A stretch of 64,000 bases of DNA, taken from assembly GCA_963675935.2 (NCBI GenBank), contig CAXXPV010000001.1, positions 1 to 64,000 on the forward strand. The letters are read 5' to 3'. The notes under the pieces were generated by a model that saw only the letters and a program-made list of their open reading frames with translations, searched no databases and was not told where the DNA came from. This stretch comes from G963675935 sp963675935 (GTDB taxonomy: Bacteria > Planctomycetota > Planctomycetia > Pirellulales > Thermoguttaceae). The translations under genes were made by a program, and so were the position numbers. Each line of letters opens with the position of its first letter. The first letter of the stretch is position 1. Positions 41,272-49,013 of this stretch are shown here, in pieces.

Positions 41272-42480
41272 TCACTTTTCGCCGCGCGGCAAAACGTCGA
41301 ACGACGCCGACGCCCGGCCGTCGATCTCCGTGACGCGAATCGACAGCCGGCTTCGGGTTACGTCGGCTTGAATAATCGCGTTGTTCGAGCCGGTCAGCAG
41401 AGGATAGCAATTTGCGCCGTCGATCGGCGGCGTATATCGTGTTTTATGCGTATGGCCGGAAAGCACCAGGTCCACGCCGCCTTCGTTCAGCGATGAACTC
41501 CACGTTTTCCACGCATGTTGCGCGCCCCGCCATCCCTTGTCGTTCATCGGCGGCATGTGGACCACCGCCACCCGATACCTGGCCTTGCGGCACGCTTCGC
41601 TCTCGAGGTCGCGGCGAAGCCACTCGCCCTCGGCTTTGCGGTAGGGATCGAAGGCGACCAAACCGTTGTACGCCTTGTGCGAGTCTTCCTTGTCTTCGCC
41701 GGAGTCCAGCACGATGAAATGCACGCCGCCGTGATTGAACGAATAATACAGACGGGCTTCCGGCGTCGCGAAATAATCGGTGAACCGACGGGCCAACGGC
41801 CCGCGAGTCTCGTGATTGCCGCGAACCCAAATCATCGGAGTCGTCTCGGCGAAACGCTCCACGCACAAATCCCAAAAGCCACGGAACACCTGCGATTCCC
41901 TGGTCAGATGATCGGTCATGTCGCCGTTGAGAAACACGAGATCGACGCCGCGAAGGTTCACCTTTTTCAGCAACTCGTCGAGCTCTTTGGCTCGCTCGTG
42001 GATGTCGCTCACCACGCAAAACGAAAAAGCCTTTTTATCAGCGTCACACGTCGTGAACGAACGCGGCTCGCTGGCCACGGTCTTTCCGAACACCGCTTTG
42101 TAGGCGTCAAACACCAGCATCTCGCGCGACACGACCCGATAGCGATACGTTTGGCCGGGCTTGAGTCCCTCGATCGTGACGGCGTGCCGGGTCGTGTCGG
42201 CGTCGATCAGCCCGTGGTGGGCGCTTGTGGCCTTCGATTCCAGCGGGCCGTCGCCCTGGCCGTATTCCACCCAGGAAACGCACGGTTTGTTCGTAAACCA
42301 GACGACGGTCATTGATGTTTCACGAGGGCCTTGCAGGCAGGGGCCGTGGGCGATCTTCAATTCCTCCGACTTCGCGGCGTCGGCGGATTTTGGGGCGTTC
42401 GCCTCGACGGCGTAGGCCGACGTACCCGCCGTCAAAAGGATAATTGAAATTGCGATCCGAAAGTGAAGCGATGATGGCAT
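41272..42480 (-). CDS. Exported metallophosphoesterase with purple-acid-phosphatase-type N-domain
   Basis: This encodes about 402 residues from ATG 42480 (signal peptide IAISIILLTAGTSAYA). An ATG at 42720 would run through a repeat. The N-terminal fibronectin-like domain (TSMTVVWFTNKPCVSWVEYG, TIEGLKPGQTYRYRVVS) precedes a calcineurin-like phosphoesterase with FCVVSDIHERAKEL, LVFLNGDMTDHL, WVRGNHETRGPL, VVHMPPMND and LSGHTHKTRY. These supply the dinuclear metal ligands. The substrate is unknown. It probably acts in the periplasm or outside the cell, perhaps for phosphate scavenging. Confidence 0.9.
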   Translation of the reverse strand: MPSSLHFRIAISIILLTAGTSAYAVEANAPKSADAAKSEELKIAHGPCLQGPRETSMTVVWFTNKPCVSWVEYGQGDGPLESKATSAHHGLIDADTTRHAVTIEGLKPGQTYRYRVVSREMLVFDAYKAVFGKTVASEPRSFTTCDADKKAFSFCVVSDIHERAKELDELLKKVNLRGVDLVFLNGDMTDHLTRESQVFRGFWDLCVERFAETTPMIWVRGNHETRGPLARRFTDYFATPEARLYYSFNHGGVHFIVLDSGEDKEDSHKAYNGLVAFDPYRKAEGEWLRRDLESEACRKARYRVAVVHMPPMNDKGWRGAQHAWKTWSSSLNEGGVDLVLSGHTHKTRYTPPIDGANCYPLLTGSNNAIIQADVTRSRLSIRVTEIDGRASASFDVLPRGEK

Positions 42481-42543
42481 GGAAAGAGTCCTCGGCGGGA
42501 TGGTCGGCATGGAAGTGTGTGGCCATTTTTTCCGGCAAGATCG

Positions 42544-42617
42544 GTCATTCTGAGCGCAGCGAAGAATCTCGCCCGCGCCGCGAGGAAAACGAGATTCTTC
42601 GCTGCGCTCAGAATGAC
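42544..42617. repeat. GTCATTCTGAG palindrome (R2) in a GTGTGGCCATTTTTTCCGGC shell
   Basis: The core GTCATTCTGAGCGCAGCGAA palindrome is bounded by imperfect outer arms, GTGTGTGGCCATTTTTTCCG (from about 42515) and its inverse TATGGCCGCACAC (to about 42653). It lies between the phosphoesterase gene and rlmN, which diverge. Confidence 0.78.
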
Positions 42618-42718
42618 GGAATTGCCTATCTGCCAGAAAATATGGCCGCACACGCGGGGGATCGTCAAACGACGCGCCTACAGTATATACTATAGTGGTC
42701 CTTTGGAAAACACTGCCC

Positions 42719-43846
42719 ATGATCCCTCTGCTCGAACAAACGCCCGATCAACTACGCGACTGGTTCACCCAACATGGCGAGTCGGCCTATCGCGCTGGAC
42801 AGGTGCGGCGGTGGCTTCTCCAAAAACGAGCGGTCGATTTCGAACAAATGACCGACCTCGGGGCCGCGCTGCGGGAATTGTTGGCCGGCGAGTTCCAGAT
42901 TTGGACCACCCGCGTCGCGGCGCATCACGAGTCGCCCGACGGCGCCGAAAAACTCCTCCTCGAACTCGGCGACGGCCAGAGCATCGAATGCGTTTTGCTC
43001 CGCGACGACAAGGAGCATTGCACCGCTTGCATCAGCACGCAGGTCGGCTGCGCGATGGGCTGCGCCTTCTGCGCCACGGGCATCGACGGCTTCGTCCGCA
43101 ATTTGACCGCGGGCGAAATCCTCGAACAATTGCTCCAAATCCAAAAGCTCCTCTCTCCTGTAGGAGGCGACTCCCGTCGCCGATCCGGGACCGATTCCGA
43201 CATCGGCGACAGGAGTCGCCTCCTACAAGAGAGAAGCAAAGGCGAACGACTCAGCAACATCGTCGTCATGGGCATGGGCGAGCCGCTCTTGAATCTCGAC
43301 TCGCTATTGCCGGCATTGTCGGAAGCGACCGATCAGCGCGGATTGGGCATCGGCGTCCGAAAAGTCACGATCTCGACGGTTGGCATTCCCGAGGGCATCC
43401 GCCGCTTGGCCCGCGACGATTGCCAATATCATCTCGCGGTTTCGCTGCATGCGCCAAACGACGAATTGCGCAATCGGATCGTGCCGGCGAATCGCGGTTT
43501 CGGCGTCGCGGCGATCATGGCCGCGGCCGACGAGTATTTCGAGCGGACCGGCCGCCGCGTCACGTTCGAGTACGTATTGCTGGCCGATGTGAACGATCGG
43601 CCGGAACACGCCGAGCAGTTGGTCCGCTTGCTGCGCGGCCGTCCGGCGTTGGTCAACATCATTCCGTACAATCCGGTGGCCGGTCTGCCGTTCCAAACGC
43701 CGGCGTCATCGGTCACGGCGCGGTTTGTCGAGCAATTGACGACCGGCGGTTTGAACGTCATCATTCGCTATCGCAAAGGCGATCGGATCAGCGCGGCCTG
43801 CGGGCAATTGCGGCGGCGAGAAAAAAGAACGGGGAAAAGGGAATGA
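42719..43846 (+). CDS. rlmN: Dual-specificity 23S rRNA/tRNA adenine-C2 methyltransferase RlmN, with palindromic insert
   Basis: This encodes about 375 residues from ATG 42719 (an ATG at 42695 adds eight residues). This radical-SAM enzyme methylates A2503 of 23S rRNA and A37 of some tRNAs. The SAM motif is GCAMGCAFCATG (Cys111, 115, 118). VVMGMGEPLLN and the resolving cysteine near the C-terminus (ISAACGQL) are present. Residues about 145-172 (SPVGGDSRRRSGTDSDIGDR...) are encoded by a GTAGGAGGCGACTCC palindrome. They lie in the loop between the first strand region and the MGMGEP motif, a place where family members vary in length. The frame is kept, so the enzyme is probably active. Confidence 0.95.
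   Translation: MIPLLEQTPDQLRDWFTQHGESAYRAGQVRRWLLQKRAVDFEQMTDLGAALRELLAGEFQIWTTRVAAHHESPDGAEKLLLELGDGQSIECVLLRDDKEHCTACISTQVGCAMGCAFCATGIDGFVRNLTAGEILEQLLQIQKLLSPVGGDSRRRSGTDSDIGDRSRLLQERSKGERLSNIVVMGMGEPLLNLDSLLPALSEATDQRGLGIGVRKVTISTVGIPEGIRRLARDDCQYHLAVSLHAPNDELRNRIVPANRGFGVAAIMAAADEYFERTGRRVTFEYVLLADVNDRPEHAEQLVRLLRGRPALVNIIPYNPVAGLPFQTPASSVTARFVEQLTTGGLNVIIRYRKGDRISAACGQLRRREKRTGKRE
43152..43233. repeat. In-frame GTAGGAGGCGACTCC palindrome inside rlmN
   Basis: CTCTCCTGTAGGAGGCGACT followed by CCCGTCGCCGAT is matched by ATCGGCGACAGGAGTCGCCT followed by CCTACAAGAGAG. The arms are about 30 bases with few mismatches. It is the same family as the outer palindrome in the MFS gene (6548-6689). 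Confidence 0.88.
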
Positions 43847-43945
43847 CACGGAAGCCCTGGGGGTGCCGAAACCCCTTGTTTCGCCGTGCCGTATGTGAGA
43901 CAATAAAAAAATTGGCCCACGGGTTCTCTTGATGCGAGCATCACC

Positions 43946-44593
43946 ATGACTCTAATTGCACAAGACTCGTTCGGCGCGTGGACGGCGGTCGATCTGGTCG
44001 AGCGGCTTGGCGCGATTCCGCTGGCTCGGGTTCGCACCACTCCTCCGCCCGGCTCGGCCACCGAACGCGACGTGATCGAGATTCACGATCGTGAAAACAA
44101 ATTGTGCGAACTGCTGGATGGCACTCTTCTGGAAAAGACGATGGGCAGTTTTGAATCGTATCTTGCCTTGTATCTGGGCCATCTTTTGACGGCGTTTGTC
44201 ACCGAGAATCGGCTGGGCATCGTGTTGGGCGCCGACGGCATGTTGCGGCTGGCTCCGGGACTGGTGCGAATTCCCGACGTTTCGTTTGTCTCGTGGGATC
44301 GTCTGCCCGGCCGCGAATTTCCCCGCGAGGAAATCTGGTCGCTCTCGCCCGATCTGGCCATCGAAGTCATCAGCCGAAGCAATACCCGCCAGGAGATGAC
44401 GCGAAAGCTAGCCGACTACTTTTCGGCAGGTGTGCGGCAGGTGTGGTACGTCTACCCGATAACGTGCGAGGTGGAAGTGTATCAATCGGCGGAGAAGTGC
44501 GTCACGTTGGCGACCAAAGAGGCTCTCGACGGCGGCGACGTGCTACCCGGCTTCCAGCTTCCGCTGACGACGCTTTTCGCCAATCCGCGGTAG
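43946..44593 (+). CDS. Uma2-family (DUF820) putative endonuclease, copy 2
   Basis: This 215-residue protein has an N-terminal extension of about 45 residues relative to the copy at 9028. The core reads KLCELLDGTLLEKTMG, RIPDVSFVSWDRL, SPDLAIEVISRSNTRQEMTRK, YFSAGVRQVWYVYP and LPGFQLPLTTLF, the DUF820 pattern with the acidic and Lys residues of a PD-(D/E)XK-like site. The family is expanded in planctomycetes and cyanobacteria with no proven role. It lies next to the candidate restriction-modification genes, which may be coincidence. Confidence 0.86.
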   Translation: MTLIAQDSFGAWTAVDLVERLGAIPLARVRTTPPPGSATERDVIEIHDRENKLCELLDGTLLEKTMGSFESYLALYLGHLLTAFVTENRLGIVLGADGMLRLAPGLVRIPDVSFVSWDRLPGREFPREEIWSLSPDLAIEVISRSNTRQEMTRKLADYFSAGVRQVWYVYPITCEVEVYQSAEKCVTLATKEALDGGDVLPGFQLPLTTLFANPR

Positions 44594-44717
44594 GGCGGAA
44601 TTGGAATTGTTTCCCGAATTGTCGGACAATTCTATTATGCCTGCGGATATCGGCCTTGCTCAACTCACCACCCTTTGGTAGAGTCCGCACCCGGTAAAGG
44701 AATGCCGGGAGAAAATC

Positions 44718-45350
44718 ATGGATGAAAACACGGCTTGCACACCGTCCCCGCTAAATCTGCGCGGGTTCAACAAGAAAGTCGTTTTGCCTTGCGGTTTAAC
44801 CACGCTTCACGTGCGGAAGGCAATGACCGACTTCCTTGACTTCCTGGGGTTTTTGGATCAGCAGTTGAACACCCGTCAACTGCCACGGATGGAATCGTTC
44901 CTAATGCCGGCCAACTTTTCCAGCATGGTTGGGGAGTTCATGTCGGCGACGATCCCAAAGTATTGCAAATCGCTGGTGAAAAACACCTACCACAATGGAC
45001 ATCCCGACCTTGTGCCCGCTGGCAAGTATGAGCGAAACGCCTGCCAACATGGGACGGAAGGAATTGAAATCAAGGCATCGCGGCATGGGAGTGGTTGGCA
45101 AGGGCATAATGCCGAAGATACATGGCTCATGGTCTTTGTGTTCGACGCCAACAACGCGAGAGACGCTCTCCAAGAGATCGGCCCCAAACCTTTCCGCTTC
45201 TTGAAAGTGGTCGGGGCACAACTGGCGAAATCCGATTGGGCGTTCTCCGGCCGGTCGGCGACAAGCCGCCGAACCATCACGGCCAGCGTCACGCGGACCG
45301 GCTTTGAGAAGATGGAAGCCAATTGGATTTATCGGGCTGAATCAGAATAG
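44718..45350 (+). CDS. Putative type II restriction endonuclease (PD-(D/E)XK)
   Basis: I do not recognise the 210-residue protein as a known enzyme, but it has a plausible nuclease site: HPDLVP (D97) followed 20 residues later by GIEIKAS (E117, K119), the PD-X(n)-(D/E)XK spacing. It converges on, and overlaps by nine bases, a DNA methyltransferase gene on the other strand, a classic restriction-modification layout. Base composition is more A/T-rich than that of flanking genes. GGGAGAAAATC precedes the ATG. The alternative is an unrelated protein of a mobile island. Confidence 0.6.
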   Translation: MDENTACTPSPLNLRGFNKKVVLPCGLTTLHVRKAMTDFLDFLGFLDQQLNTRQLPRMESFLMPANFSSMVGEFMSATIPKYCKSLVKNTYHNGHPDLVPAGKYERNACQHGTEGIEIKASRHGSGWQGHNAEDTWLMVFVFDANNARDALQEIGPKPFRFLKVVGAQLAKSDWAFSGRSATSRRTITASVTRTGFEKMEANWIYRAESE

Positions 45351-46289
45351 GACTTTTTGCGCGCCGACCGACAAGTCAACTTCCGGTATTTCGAGACGTT
45401 TGAGACGCGGAATCGCCACTCTCGCCATATCGTAATAATCTTGGTACCGCTCGACGCCCACTCCATGAAGTCCAATTGCTTCGGCGGCGGCAATCGTTGA
45501 CCCCGATCCCATGAAAGGATCGGCGACCACGCCCACGCCAAGCGGCAATGAAGCATAGACCATGCGCCGCAAAAAAGATTGCGGCTTGATGCTGGGATGT
45601 CCAGCGATCATTCTTTCGCGTTGCGGGGTCCGTTCGCTCGTGATCACGTCCTCAAAAGGCAAGTTTTCGGTGTAGCGCCGCAAACCACCTGTCTCAAATT
45701 CGCGCAAACAATCGCTGACCTTCATCTTCGGCAACAACGGCTTGCGGAAGACGCCCCAAGGTTCGTAGCATCCGCGAGGCATGGACGTTACGTGGGGAAA
45801 TTCCTTTTCGGCGTTTTTCGGTCGGTCGCCGCCGCGCAAGGTTCGCACGAGTCGGATAATCTCCCCGCGAAATTCCAAGCCGCTATCGACCAACGCCGTG
45901 TAAAGCAGTTGGGAAATGAAGGCGTTGGTGGCGATGAAAACGTGGGCGCCCGGCCGAATCGCATGAATGGCCAACTTGCCCCAGTCGAGAAAAAATCGGG
46001 CCAGCCGTTTGCGTTCATTCCGATTCAAGGCGGTGAATCGCGGCAGGGGTGCCCGCATGTGGCCGTCGAAAGACGGCGGAATGCGCCAGACACCACCCTT
46101 GCCGTTGGCGCGTTTTTCAAGCTGGTCGAGATCGTATTCCTTCACGCCGTAGGGCGGATCGGTCACAATCGCGTGCAGGGTGTTTTGGGAAAGAAGGCTC
46201 AGCCACTCCAAACAGTCGGCGTGGATGATTCGCGATTGCCCGATGCGTTCCGTTGCATAGTCAAAGGCCAGCCCTTCCGTTGGGTCCAT
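45342..46289 (-). CDS. Site-specific DNA methyltransferase, beta class (N6-adenine or N4-cytosine)
   Basis: This 315-residue protein has the catalytic motif IV, VTDPPYGV (DPPY 44-47), before a target-recognition region. The SAM motif I, VADPFMGSGSTIAAAEAI (about 255-272), is near the C-terminus. Order IV-TRD-I defines the beta class; DPPY favours adenine N6 methylation. It overlaps the upstream helix-turn-helix gene by 29 bases and the convergent putative nuclease by nine. The recognition sequence cannot be read. It may be the protective half of a restriction-modification system, or a regulatory methylase. Confidence 0.88.
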   Translation of the reverse strand: MDPTEGLAFDYATERIGQSRIIHADCLEWLSLLSQNTLHAIVTDPPYGVKEYDLDQLEKRANGKGGVWRIPPSFDGHMRAPLPRFTALNRNERKRLARFFLDWGKLAIHAIRPGAHVFIATNAFISQLLYTALVDSGLEFRGEIIRLVRTLRGGDRPKNAEKEFPHVTSMPRGCYEPWGVFRKPLLPKMKVSDCLREFETGGLRRYTENLPFEDVITSERTPQRERMIAGHPSIKPQSFLRRMVYASLPLGVGVVADPFMGSGSTIAAAEAIGLHGVGVERYQDYYDMARVAIPRLKRLEIPEVDLSVGAQKVLF

Positions 46290-46503
46290 TTTTCACCTTG
46301 TCCAAAAGACTTGATAGGTCTTCCTTGCGATAGAGGCGGTAGCCGTTGACCGGGTGGCGAATTGCTTTGACTTTCCCTGCCCGATCCCAATTGCGCAGCG
46401 TGGCCGCGGACACCCCGACAAACTCGGCGGCTTCGCTGACAGTCAGGTAGTCTCGTAGGTTAATAACCAAGTTTACCAAACCTTGCAAAACATTACAACC
46501 CAT
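46261..46503 (-). CDS. MerR-like helix-turn-helix regulator of the methyltransferase
   Basis: This 80-residue protein carries a MerR/excisionase-type DNA-binding motif: YLTVSEAAEFVGVSAATLRN then WDRAGKVKAIRHPVNGYRLY. Nothing follows that could bind a ligand. It is the first gene of the pair, overlapping the methyltransferase start by 29 bases. It is likely an autoregulator that times methylase versus nuclease expression, like C proteins of other restriction-modification systems (inferred). A direct role as a phage-type excisionase is the main alternative. Confidence 0.75.
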   Translation of the reverse strand: MGCNVLQGLVNLVINLRDYLTVSEAAEFVGVSAATLRNWDRAGKVKAIRHPVNGYRLYRKEDLSSLLDKVKNGPNGRAGL

Positions 46504-46549
46504 CTTCTAACTTAATTATCGGTGTTTTGGCCGTTCCGTCAACCGCCGG

Positions 46550-47599
46550 CTACACGTCCTCTTCGCTCGATTGCAGCCACCGGCGCCACTGGCCGAAATG
46601 CTCCATGCAAATCAACAGCCCTTGCGCCACCGACGTGAGCGGCTCGGCCGCCACTCGAACCGGCAGGCCGGTCTGCTCGTTGATGAATCGGTCGATCCGC
46701 CGCAACAACGAACCGCCGCCGCAAAGAACCAACCCGTTATCGACCAAGTCGGAAGCCAAGTCGGGACTGCACCGGTCGAGCGTCAGCTTGATCGCCTCGA
46801 CAATCTCCGTAAGCGGATCGGCCAGCGATTGACGGACCTCCTCGCTGGTGATCGCGGCGCGGCGGGGCAGCCCGCTCACTGTGTCGATGCCGCTTAGCTC
46901 GACCGTCCGCTCCTCTTCCAACGGATACGCGCTGCCGAGGTCGATCTTCAATCGTTCGGCGGCGGCTAGCCCGATGCGAAGGCTGTAGTGGCGGCGCATG
47001 TAATCGACGATCGCCTCGTCCATCCGATCGCCGCCGGTGCGGATCGACTGCGCGGCCACGGTGTCGGCCAGGCTCATCACGGCCACTTCGGTCGTGCCGC
47101 CGCCGATGTCGCAGACCATGCTGGCCGTCGGCTCGGCCAAGGGCAGGCCGACGCCGAGCGTGGCGGCCTTCGCCTCGGGCATGACCCAGACCTGGCCCGC
47201 CCCGGCGCGATGAACGCTGTTGAACACCGCCCGCTTCTCGACCGGCGTGATGCAACCGGGAATTCCGACCAGCACGCGGGGCCGCAGCCGCCGACCGGGC
47301 CGACGCGCTTTTTCCAAAAAATACCGCAGCATCGCCTCGCAAAGCTCGAAATCGGTGATGACCCCGCCACGCAGCGGACGAACGACGGAGATGGAATCGG
47401 GCGTGCGGCCCTCCATCTGTTTGGCCAAGTGGCCCACGGCGCAGCCGCCCGAAAGAATTCGCCCGGTGTTCTGTTGCACGGCGACGACGGAAGGCTCGTT
47501 GAGCACCAGGCCTTCGCCGACAAGGCAAATCAGCGTGTTGGCCGTTCCCAGATCGACGGCCAAGTCGCAGCGGAAGTGGTCGAACAGTCGTCGGAGCAT
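46550..47599 (-). CDS. mreB: MreB-like actin homolog
   Basis: This 349-residue actin-fold protein has the phosphate-1 motif CDLAVDLGTANTLI (11-24), VGIPGCITPVEKRAV, the phosphate-2 motif VCDIGGGTTEVAVMS and LCGGGSLLRRIDRFI (adenosine motif). The length is normal. MreB filaments guide wall synthesis. The sequence is somewhat divergent (RPRVLVGIPGC, VWVMPEAKAATLG), so it could be a planctomycete paralog. Upstream on the same strand, 28 bases away, are two membrane-protein genes, one with MreC-like features, which supports a shape-determining operon. Confidence 0.92.
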   Translation of the reverse strand: MLRRLFDHFRCDLAVDLGTANTLICLVGEGLVLNEPSVVAVQQNTGRILSGGCAVGHLAKQMEGRTPDSISVVRPLRGGVITDFELCEAMLRYFLEKARRPGRRLRPRVLVGIPGCITPVEKRAVFNSVHRAGAGQVWVMPEAKAATLGVGLPLAEPTASMVCDIGGGTTEVAVMSLADTVAAQSIRTGGDRMDEAIVDYMRRHYSLRIGLAAAERLKIDLGSAYPLEEERTVELSGIDTVSGLPRRAAITSEEVRQSLADPLTEIVEAIKLTLDRCSPDLASDLVDNGLVLCGGGSLLRRIDRFINEQTGLPVRVAAEPLTSVAQGLLICMEHFGQWRRWLQSSEEDV

Positions 47600-47627
47600 C
47601 CGTGCTCGCAGTGTGAAGGGCTAGAGA

Positions 47628-47870
47628 CTAGGGACCAGCGAAGGAACAGACCGTGGGGAACCAAGCAGTCACCATGCCGACAGGAGTTTTGTCGGGAAAC
47701 TTGAATTCGTAGGTCTGCATGAACAAATAGAGGAACAGAATGCCCAGCAAAATAGCTACCAACGAAATCGCCAGGAGGATCGTGTAAAGATCCGCTTGGG
47801 GTTTTCGACGGGGGCGTGCAGCGGCCGGCAGGGGCGATTCCAGCCCACTATTCAAATTTGGAGCGGACAC
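47628..47870 (-). CDS. Small single-pass membrane protein next to mreB
   Basis: This 80-residue protein has a Pro/Arg-rich N-terminal cytoplasmic part, one membrane helix (about 28-50, YTILLAISLVAILLGILFLY) and a short outer tail (FKFPDKTPVGMVTAWFP). The start overlaps the upstream coiled-coil gene by 23 bases, so the two are translationally coupled. It holds the position of MreD in an mreBCD operon but is much too small to be MreD. Function is unknown. Confidence 0.7.
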   Translation of the reverse strand: MSAPNLNSGLESPLPAAARPRRKPQADLYTILLAISLVAILLGILFLYLFMQTYEFKFPDKTPVGMVTAWFPTVCSFAGP

Positions 47871-48720
47871 GATCGTTCACCTGGACTTGGCTGTTTTGGA
47901 ATTTCGTATCGATCTTGCACACGGCCTTGCTCGGCTCGACGCTCACCACTTCAACGCGGCCGACGTAGGTGCTCTGTCCGCCGCTGGTGCGATAGACCTC
48001 GAGCGTGTGGCCCTTGCGAAGTCCCATGTCGGAGCCGATCGAGATTTCAATCAAGCCCGCGCCGGCCACGCTGGTGACAATGCCGTCAACCTTCGGCGGG
48101 GTCTTGTCGAGGTCTTTTTGCTCGTCGATGTTGTTGAGCCGGAGGGCGTCCCTGGCCCTGGTCAAGTCCTTGACCAACTCGGTCGTCCGTCTCCGAAGCA
48201 GTTCCTTGTCGTTGACGGCCTGGTTGAGTTCGTCGGTCTTGCGGCCGATTTCCTTGAAGGCGGCGTCGGCCTCTTTTTCGATCTTGAGGAGTTTGGCCCG
48301 TTTCTCTTCAACCTCTTGACGAAAACCGGTAGCGGCTATCTGCGTGGCGCTCATCGCGGCCACGGCGTCGCTCTTCTCTTTCTCCAAGGTGGCGCGGCCG
48401 GCCTCAAGGCTCTTCCGCGCCTGCGTGACGGCGGCCAACTCGTTCTCCAGCTTGACCAGCGCTTGCTTCTTGGCGGCCAACTCGGCGGTCGTGTCCTTTT
48501 CGAGCTTGTCTTTCTGGTCTTTCAGATTCGCGTTGTCGCTCTTGAGTTTTTCCAACTGGAACTTCAAGCCGAGTTCCTTGCCCGCGCCGACTTTTTCCTG
48601 CGGCAGCAGCACGACATCCCGCCAGTTGCGGTGCGTGGCGTAGACCGCCATGGTCAGCGACATGAAGACCAGACTCAAAACGAAGATCACGACAACGAAA
48701 ATCTTGCCGACGAGGTTCAT
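47848..48720 (-). CDS. Membrane-anchored coiled-coil protein with MreC-like C-terminal domain
   Basis: This encodes about 290 residues from ATG 48720; an upstream in-frame start (48831) adds no membrane-like sequence. One N-terminal helix (about 4-27) is followed by a very regular coiled coil (about 55-195, KLKSDNANLKDQKDKLEKDT and onward). The C-terminal beta domain reads VDGIVTSVAGAGLIEISIGS, then DMGLRKGHTLEVYR and YVGRVEVVSVEPSKAVCKID. Helix, coil, then a beta domain with a GSDMGLRKGH-type turn and GRVxxVSxxxS is the layout of MreC. FlgT-like beta domains share this pattern, so the call is tentative. It is operonic with a small membrane protein and mreB. Confidence 0.6.
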   Translation of the reverse strand: MNLVGKIFVVVIFVLSLVFMSLTMAVYATHRNWRDVVLLPQEKVGAGKELGLKFQLEKLKSDNANLKDQKDKLEKDTTAELAAKKQALVKLENELAAVTQARKSLEAGRATLEKEKSDAVAAMSATQIAATGFRQEVEEKRAKLLKIEKEADAAFKEIGRKTDELNQAVNDKELLRRRTTELVKDLTRARDALRLNNIDEQKDLDKTPPKVDGIVTSVAGAGLIEISIGSDMGLRKGHTLEVYRTSGGQSTYVGRVEVVSVEPSKAVCKIDTKFQNSQVQVNDRVRSKFE

Positions 48721-49013
48721 GCTCGACCTACTTGGGACATAAAGGATGGACGCCGGCGGGCACGTAGCCCGCAACGCTTTCCCTTTAGTATAACTTCGCC
48801 CAATTTCCCATGTCAACCAGAAGGACCACAAGACGGGAAATCTGGGGGATATTGGGGAGGATTCTGCGGTTTCCCCTCTGTCGTGGGGGTTCGTCGTGCG
48901 AACGGGTCCTTTTGCCGGCGAACTTGTTCGCCGCGTTTTTTGCCAGAATCACCGAACATTCGCGGCGAACAAGTTCGCCGGCTAAACAAACAGCATTCCG
49001 GCTTAAGCCGGGA
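48721..49013. other. Gap with an R1 hairpin between lnt and the coiled-coil gene
   Basis: About 290 bases without a gene contain one R1 hairpin (48910-48986) with the arms TTTGCCGGCGAACTTGTTCG and GGCGAACAAGTTCGCCGGCT. The hairpin could end the lnt transcript. No promoter pair was recognised. Confidence 0.6.

Noticed and set aside
44718..45350. Treating the putative nuclease gene as part of a diversity-generating or BREX-type system
   Set aside because: No reverse transcriptase, phosphatase or ATPase partners are present. The only functional neighbours are a methylase and a regulator.
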